IMG/VR virus record: IMGVR_UViG_3300009149_000282
Location: 1 to 23,800 of that record
Strand: one strand, 5' to 3'
Source of the DNA: a virus
Length of the DNA: 23,800 nucleotides
Below the pieces are notes generated by a model. That model saw only the letters and a list, made by a program, of their open reading frames with translations. It ran no database searches and was not told the origin of the DNA. Of this stretch, positions 20,230 through 23,800 are shown piece after piece. Made by a program: the position numbers and the translations under genes. Each line of letters opens with the position of its first letter. Position 1 is the first letter of the stretch.

Positions 20230-20704
20230 ATTTAAAAAATTAATACCAGAAGCTAAAACACCGTATAGAAAATATGATGTTGATGCAGGATTTGATTTAT
20301 TTTGCACATCAATTGAAGAAAAACCAGAATACATCCAATATAATACAGGAATAGCTGTTGAAATTCCAGAAGGTTATGTTGGGTTAATTTTTCCAAGAAG
20401 TTCTGTAACTAAATATGATTTAATGTTAAAAAACTCAATTGGTGTTATTGATGCCAGTTACAGAGGCGAAATAATGTGTAGATTCTTTGAAACTAAAGAA
20501 ATTAAAGATTATATTGAAATTGAAAATGCTGGTGTTATAAATATGGTACATAATCTTCGTAATGGAAGAAAGGTTTATAAGGTTGGGGAACGTGTTGCAC
20601 AAATTGTGTTCATGGAAATACCAAAAATAACATTAGTCGAAACAGAAGAACTCTCTAGTACTGAACGTGGTGATGGTGGTTTCGGACACACAGGTAAAAA
20701 ATAA
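20216..20704 (+). CDS. dut: dUTP diphosphatase (trimeric dUTPase)
   Basis: All five motifs of homotrimeric dUTPases are present: I DAGFDL (23-28), II PRSS (60-63), III GVIDASYRGEI (76-86), IV GERVAQIVF (124-132) and V RGDGGFGHTG (151-160), the flexible C-terminal arm that closes over the uracil nucleotide. The enzyme converts dUTP to dUMP and pyrophosphate. This keeps uracil out of phage DNA and feeds dUMP to the ThyA encoded two genes downstream. The length (162 residues) is slightly above average because of an extra segment between motifs III and IV (about 92-120). The start overlaps the previous gene by 14 bases. The ATG at 20219 is an equally good start. Confidence 0.98.
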   Translation: MMEIKFKKLIPEAKTPYRKYDVDAGFDLFCTSIEEKPEYIQYNTGIAVEIPEGYVGLIFPRSSVTKYDLMLKNSIGVIDASYRGEIMCRFFETKEIKDYIEIENAGVINMVHNLRNGRKVYKVGERVAQIVFMEIPKITLVETEELSSTERGDGGFGHTGKK

Positions 20705-20727
20705 TAATAAGTAAAATAATAAATATT

Positions 20728-20931
20728 ATGAAAGGTACAACTGGAAACAGATTAAGAAGAGAAAATGCAAAGAAAATGCTTGAAGCACAACTTAAACGTG
20801 GTACAAAACCAGAAAAGGTTGATGGAAAAACAACACGTAATATGATTCCATTAACTGATGCTAATAGGAAGCGTATTGAACGTGAAATTGAAAATATAAA
20901 TAATAAGAAAAGTAAAACTACTTTTGTATAA
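20728..20931 (+). CDS. Small basic hypothetical protein (67 aa)
   Basis: The product is not recognised. It is rich in Lys, Arg and Asn and lacks long hydrophobic stretches. The N-terminal half (MKGTTGNRLRRENAKKMLEAQLKRG) and the C-terminal helix (ANRKRIEREIENINNKK) are strongly basic, suggesting binding to nucleic acid or to an acidic partner. It is placed between dUTPase and ThyA, and its stop overlaps the thyA start (TAATG at 20929-20933), so it is co-expressed with both. Confidence 0.7.
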   Translation: MKGTTGNRLRRENAKKMLEAQLKRGTKPEKVDGKTTRNMIPLTDANRKRIEREIENINNKKSKTTFV

Positions 20932-21983
20932 TGAAACAATATTTAGATTTATTAGAAAACATCCTTGATAATGGTGTTGAAAAAGAAAGTGGTAGAGCAA
21001 ATATGCCGAACACTAGAGGTATATCTCACGGTGTAATCCAAATGGATTTACAAGATGGGTTTCCATTACTTACAACTAAGAAAATGTATTGGAAAGGTAT
21101 TGTACACGAACTCCTATGGTTTCTTAGGGGAGATACTAATATTGCATATCTTGTGAATAATAATGTGAATATCTGGAATGGAGACGCTTATAGATGGTAT
21201 TTGAAATATAATGAAAATAATAGTCATGGGACTCCACCGTTAACGATGGAACAATTTATTAATGAGATAAAAATGGGTGGACACGTAAATCCCCATTTTG
21301 TTAATACTGATTATTATCTTGGTGATTTAGGTAAAGTTTATGGTTACCAATGGCGTAATCAAAACGGTGTTGATCAAATAAAAGAGGTTTTAGATGGGTT
21401 AAAATCAAATCCTTATAGCCGTTATCATATTATTGATGGTTGGAATAAGGCAGATTTTAAAGATATGGCACTTCCACCATGTCATTTACTTTATCAGTTT
21501 ATTGTAAGACCATTAGATACTATTGAAAGAACAGAATTAGCTTGGAAAATTGGGTTAGAATCTGAATACAGGGAGAATTTACCGAAAATGGTAGAAGAGT
21601 GGGATATTTGGTTTGATGAAAGAAATGTACCAAAGTTTTATCTTGATTTAAATATGTACCAACGTAGTTGTGATACAATGCTCGGAGTTCCTTTCAACAT
21701 AGCTTCAATGTCATTATTATTAATGATTTTTGCAAAAGCATCTAATATGATAGCTGGTGTTTCAACTTGGATTGATGGTGATACTCATTTATATATGAAT
21801 CATATTCCTGCCGTTAATGAACAACTTGAAAGAGAACCATATGATTTACCTCAAATGGTAATTAATAAAGAACTAAATAATCTTGAAGATATATTGGGAT
21901 TAACTATCAATGATTTTGAATTACAGAATTACGAATGTCACTCAACAATCAAAGCAGAATTATTTACTGGATTAAAAAAATAA
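20931..21983 (+). CDS. thyA: Thymidylate synthase
   Basis: This 350-residue ThyA converts dUMP and methylene-tetrahydrofolate to dTMP. The catalytic cysteine is Cys184 in LPPCH (181-185). Other signatures are DGFPLLTTKK (42-51), HELLWFLRGDTNIAYL (59-74), YQRSCD (243-248), GVPFNIAS (252-259) and GDTHLY (283-288). Asn256 is the residue that marks specificity for dUMP; dCMP hydroxymethylases have Asp there, so this is not one. It is longer than the 264-residue E. coli enzyme because of inserts at about 92-128 and about 193-234, as in a long type I associate with Bacteroidota and their phages. The Arg pair that binds dUMP phosphate across the dimer reads Arg164-Tyr165, so the second Arg is replaced. 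It works with the dUTPase upstream. The start is fixed by the TAATG overlap. Confidence 0.98.
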   Translation: MKQYLDLLENILDNGVEKESGRANMPNTRGISHGVIQMDLQDGFPLLTTKKMYWKGIVHELLWFLRGDTNIAYLVNNNVNIWNGDAYRWYLKYNENNSHGTPPLTMEQFINEIKMGGHVNPHFVNTDYYLGDLGKVYGYQWRNQNGVDQIKEVLDGLKSNPYSRYHIIDGWNKADFKDMALPPCHLLYQFIVRPLDTIERTELAWKIGLESEYRENLPKMVEEWDIWFDERNVPKFYLDLNMYQRSCDTMLGVPFNIASMSLLLMIFAKASNMIAGVSTWIDGDTHLYMNHIPAVNEQLEREPYDLPQMVINKELNNLEDILGLTINDFELQNYECHSTIKAELFTGLKK

Positions 21984-21990
21984 AATAATC

Positions 21991-22263
21991 ATGGACGAAA
22001 GATTAAGAGATGTCAATTTAATTGACGAACTAGAAGAAACATTTAAAGATGTAAAAGCACAACTTACTGATGACGAAAAACGGTATGGTGATACTTGGAA
22101 AAAACGTGGTCTTGTGTATCATGAACAAAGTCAGGAATTACGTTGGTTTTTTAAGATGCAAGATTATATTCAAGATTTTGAAGATCACGGAGTTCCAATT
22201 CCTTGGACAAAAGCTCTTGGAGAAACACACATTTGTCTTGTAAGAGAAAAAAAACTTAAGTAA
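21991..22263 (+). CDS. Hypothetical protein (90 aa)
   Basis: The product is not recognised. It is charged and helical at the N-terminus, with two or more Trp residues in the second half (QELRWFFKMQDYIQDFEDHG, about 49-68; VPIPWTKALGETHICLVREK, about 69-88). The PIPW turn and a Thr-His-Ile-Cys-Leu strand suggest a compact domain. It starts seven bases after the thyA stop and belongs to the same transcript. The function cannot be inferred beyond a possible accessory role in nucleotide metabolism. Confidence 0.7.
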   Translation: MDERLRDVNLIDELEETFKDVKAQLTDDEKRYGDTWKKRGLVYHEQSQELRWFFKMQDYIQDFEDHGVPIPWTKALGETHICLVREKKLK

Positions 22264-22268
22264 ATTGA

Positions 22269-22511
22269 ATGTTAATATTATACATAGTAATAATATTATT
22301 AATTATAATAATAATTTTACTTGCAGGTGCATTATATTTTTTAATTAAAAAAACTGTATATATATCTGATAAGGAAAAAGAATTCATAATATTCGTTATT
22401 GATATTTTTGCTGAGTATGGTGATGATTTAGGTGTTCAATCTAAAGAACAACACAATAAACTTGTTGGAGAACTGGAAAAAATAAAAACTAAATATATAA
22501 AGAATGAATAA
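22269..22511 (+). CDS. Small single-pass membrane protein (80 aa)
   Basis: Residues about 2-26 form one strongly hydrophobic segment (Leu, Ile, Val with few polar residues), followed by Lys-Lys. This fits a signal anchor with the N-terminus out and the remainder in the cytoplasm. Residues 33-80 are a charged, helical cytoplasmic part with Glu and Lys repeats. No cleavage site stands out. In phages such proteins can be spanins, holin-like proteins or inhibitors of superinfection. A holin is not excluded, but the long charged tail is atypical, and expression from a host-type promoter argues for an early role such as exclusion. It overlaps the next gene by eight bases. Confidence 0.72.
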   Translation: MLILYIVIILLIIIIILLAGALYFLIKKTVYISDKEKEFIIFVIDIFAEYGDDLGVQSKEQHNKLVGELEKIKTKYIKNE

Positions 22512-22767
22512 ATTAGAGATAATTAATGAATATTTAGAGGGTTTAGATATATCTTCATTATCAGCAGATGGGTTTGATGATGCGATAATTGGAATACATG
22601 GTGAAAAAATTGTATACTCTACAACCAAATGTATTGAAATTTTAATTACTAGAGATAAAATGAATAAAGAAGATGCTGAAGAATATTTTGATTTTAATGT
22701 TGAAGGTGCTTATGTAGGAGAAAACACACCAATATTTGTTAATGATTTTATGTTTTATGGATTATAA
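22504..22767 (+). CDS. Conserved-looking hypothetical protein (87 aa)
   Basis: The function is unknown. The sequence has GFDDAIIGIHGEKIVYS (about 23-39), KCIEIL (42-47) and a C-terminal segment EDAEEYFDFNVEGAYVGENTPIF (about 56-78). I associate that last pattern with a widespread small phage protein of unknown role. It is acidic and probably a soluble alpha/beta domain. It is the last gene of the host-type unit, its start overlaps the membrane protein gene, and its stop is joined directly to the bidirectional hairpin at 22768-22796. Confidence 0.75.
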   Translation: MNKLEIINEYLEGLDISSLSADGFDDAIIGIHGEKIVYSTTKCIEILITRDKMNKEDAEEYFDFNVEGAYVGENTPIFVNDFMFYGL

Positions 22768-22796
22768 TAACGGACATTTATCGGACATGTCCGTTA
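22768..22796. terminator. Bidirectional hairpin terminator
   Basis: A nine-base-pair stem (TAACGGACA with TGTCCGTTA) begins at the stop of the plus-strand gene. An inner perfect palindrome, CGGACATGTCCG (22782-22793), offers a competing fold because CGGACAT is present twice. It separates convergent genes ending at 22767 and 22803. The inner palindrome could also be a protein-binding site. Confidence 0.7.
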
Positions 22797-22802
22797 TATT
22801 TA

Positions 22803-23357
22803 TTATTTAGTGCCTTTTGTTTCACTTAAGAATGGAACAACATCTTCTTTCACAGGAACACCAGTTATTTGTTTCCAATAATTTTTAAACCCACCAATTG
22901 TCTTACTAGTTGTATCAGTAACACTATTAACACTTTCAACTTCATAATATCGGTTTTTCTCACCACTTAAATTATATTCGATAATATCACCTCTATCAAT
23001 CTCAATTTGTTTATCTTCTAATTCCTTAAGATAAACACCAAAACGAATAATCCCAGTATCATCACGTGTAATACCACCTTGATTTCCACCATAATAGTCT
23101 TGTTTACCATCTTCAATAGTTATCATAACACTTATAGTAATTGGGGACATATATTTTTTATCCTTACTTTTTGCCTGTCCATATAATGCATGGACTTTAG
23201 TTTCAATAATATTAATTTTATGAATAATAACCGTTTGTGCGTTATCAGTTTGTAGAAAATTCCTACCATACATAACATCCAAATCAAATGAATTATCATT
23301 CATAAATAACCCCATTCTATTGTCTTCAATATCAGTTAATTGTTTTTTCTTTTTCAT
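22803..23357 (-). CDS. Probable virion protein, possibly neck or head-tail connector (184 aa)
   Basis: The family is not firmly recognised. The N-terminus is basic (MKKKKQ), followed by LDVMYGRNFLQTDNAQTVIIHKINIIETKVHALYG (about 26-60) and GITRDDTGIIRFGVYLKELED (about 95-115). Then comes RGDIIEYNLSGEKNRYYEVESV (about 122-143). The last stretch has the layout (Gly-Asp-hydrophobic, then a beta hairpin) seen in phage neck proteins such as T4 gp14, but the similarity is too weak to name it. The pattern resembles structural proteins I associate with Bacteroidota phages. No late-type box precedes it; it is read from upstream, to the right, together with two more minus-strand genes. Confidence 0.6.
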   Translation of the reverse strand: MKKKKQLTDIEDNRMGLFMNDNSFDLDVMYGRNFLQTDNAQTVIIHKINIIETKVHALYGQAKSKDKKYMSPITISVMITIEDGKQDYYGGNQGGITRDDTGIIRFGVYLKELEDKQIEIDRGDIIEYNLSGEKNRYYEVESVNSVTDTTSKTIGGFKNYWKQITGVPVKEDVVPFLSETKGTK

Positions 23358-23360
23358 TTT

Positions 23361-23684
23361 TTATAAAAAATAATCATGAATATTATATGCTAAATCCTTA
23401 ACGATTTTATCATCGAATTCTTGTCCCCTGTTTTTCAACATTATTTCAAGTTCATATGTTAACATATCTGCTTTATAATACCCAAACGGGTCATAGTGAG
23501 GGGATTCACTATTCATTGTTTCATAAAATGATTCAATATCATATAAATCAGCCTCTTCTAATTTTTTTAATTCTTCAGCCGAAAACATTTTTTCAATTTT
23601 ATTATTATCATTCTCCATTGATGAGAATGATGGGTCTAATTTTTCTATGACTTCAAAAAGTCGTTGTTTATCGTATTTTTTCAT
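23361..23684 (-). CDS. Hypothetical protein (107 aa)
   Basis: The product is not recognised. It is acidic and almost wholly helical, with KQRLFEVIEKLDPSF (6-20), a Glu-rich middle (SAEELKKLEEADLYDIESFYE, about 35-55) and a C-terminal helix that ends in NIHDYFL. There is no hydrophobic segment or cysteine. It lies three bases upstream of the 184-residue protein gene, 14 bases downstream of the next minus-strand gene, and is probably part of the same late transcript. The ATG at 23684 has the usual A/T-rich leader. Confidence 0.68.
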   Translation of the reverse strand: MKKYDKQRLFEVIEKLDPSFSSMENDNNKIEKMFSAEELKKLEEADLYDIESFYETMNSESPHYDPFGYYKADMLTYELEIMLKNRGQEFDDKIVKDLAYNIHDYFL

Positions 23685-23698
23685 TATTAAATAATTTA

Positions 23699-23800
23699 TT
23701 AAATTGGTATAATTGGGAACATTGGTGGTTGATATCCACGTTCTTTATTCACATTTTCTGCTATTTCTGCACGTTCTTTATTTAAATTAGCTTGACTCAA
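23699..23800 (-). CDS. C-terminal end of a further minus-strand gene (partial)
   Basis: The last 33 codons of a gene that enters from the right edge. It ends with ERGYQPPMFPIIPI and TAA at 23699-23701. NKER occurs twice, about 11 residues apart, as a direct repeat in the DNA (CACGTTCTTTATT on the plus strand), giving a charged, helical stretch before a Pro-rich tail. The 14-base gap to the next gene indicates co-transcription with the two genes to the left. Too little is visible to name it. Confidence 0.6.
   Translation of the reverse strand: MSQANLNKERAEIAENVNKERGYQPPMFPIIPI

Noticed and set aside
20655-20939. A minus-strand frame of 94 codons with a hydrophobic product
   Set aside because: It is antisense to the small basic gene and the dUTPase end. 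The composition is explained by the opposite strand.
20931-21983. dCMP or dUMP hydroxymethylase instead of thymidylate synthase
   Set aside because: Asn256 and the overall motifs favour thymidylate synthase. No supporting modification genes are in the window.
22269-22511. Holin
   Set aside because: There is one membrane segment, but the long charged tail and the position in an early-type unit without a nearby endolysin give no real support.
1-23800. tRNA genes, insertion sequences, diversity-generating elements or a CRISPR array
   Set aside because: No cloverleaf, transposase, reverse transcriptase, template repeat or regularly spaced repeat was recognised on either strand.

Overview
This is a contiguous piece of a very AT-rich, tailed, contractile (myovirus) phage genome. 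It carries T4-type tail and baseplate genes: a hub-assembly gp26-like protein, a gp5-like OB-fold spike protein, a gp19-like tail tube, a gp18-like sheath and a probable gp15-like sheath terminator. It also carries a T4 gp55-like late sigma factor and phage nucleotide-metabolism genes (dUTPase, ThyA). The host is most likely a member of the Bacteroidota. Genes lack Shine-Dalgarno sequences and instead have A/T-rich leaders. Two sites match the Bacteroidota housekeeping promoter (TTG, 19 bases, TAnnTTTG or one mismatch). The ThyA is of a long type with an internal insertion. No rRNA, tRNA, integrase, transposase or CRISPR array was seen.

Layout. Bases 1-628 (minus) hold most of the gp26-like gene. 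Bases 732-6156 (plus) form a tightly packed run: PhoH ATPase, two unknowns, a HAD-like protein, a GT-B and a GT-A glycosyltransferase, the late sigma factor and a small unknown. Bases 6221-9596 (plus) are a late-type cassette of unknown, probably virion proteins ending in the gp5-like OB protein. Bases 9618-10611 (plus) hold a RecB/Cas4-like nuclease and a 68-residue protein that resembles the sheath C-terminus. Bases 10656-14338 (minus) hold the tail tube, a small Lys-rich protein and a very large sheath. Bases 14626-18754 (plus) hold three large, probably structural proteins. Bases 18739-19503 (minus) encode the gp15-like protein. Bases 19578-22767 (plus) form an operon with a KTSC protein, dUTPase, ThyA and small unknowns. 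Bases 22803-23800 (minus) hold a probable virion protein, an unknown and the end of a further gene.

Regulation. A repeated box, AGTATTTATA in the direction of transcription, stands 4-59 bases before eight structural or presumed structural genes on both strands. It is the natural candidate for the promoter read by the gp55-like sigma factor. The nuclease and the nucleotide-metabolism operon instead have host-type promoters. Strong hairpins separate the tube gene from the mini-sheath gene, the sheath gene from the next unit, and the nucleotide operon from the rightmost minus-strand genes.

The most interesting points are the stand-alone sheath C-terminal-like protein, the two promoter classes (with a late box oriented opposite to the T4 late box it resembles), and a 49-base duplicated gene junction near 1.8 and 2.3 kb that has changed a stop codon. 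Functions marked unknown were not recognised.
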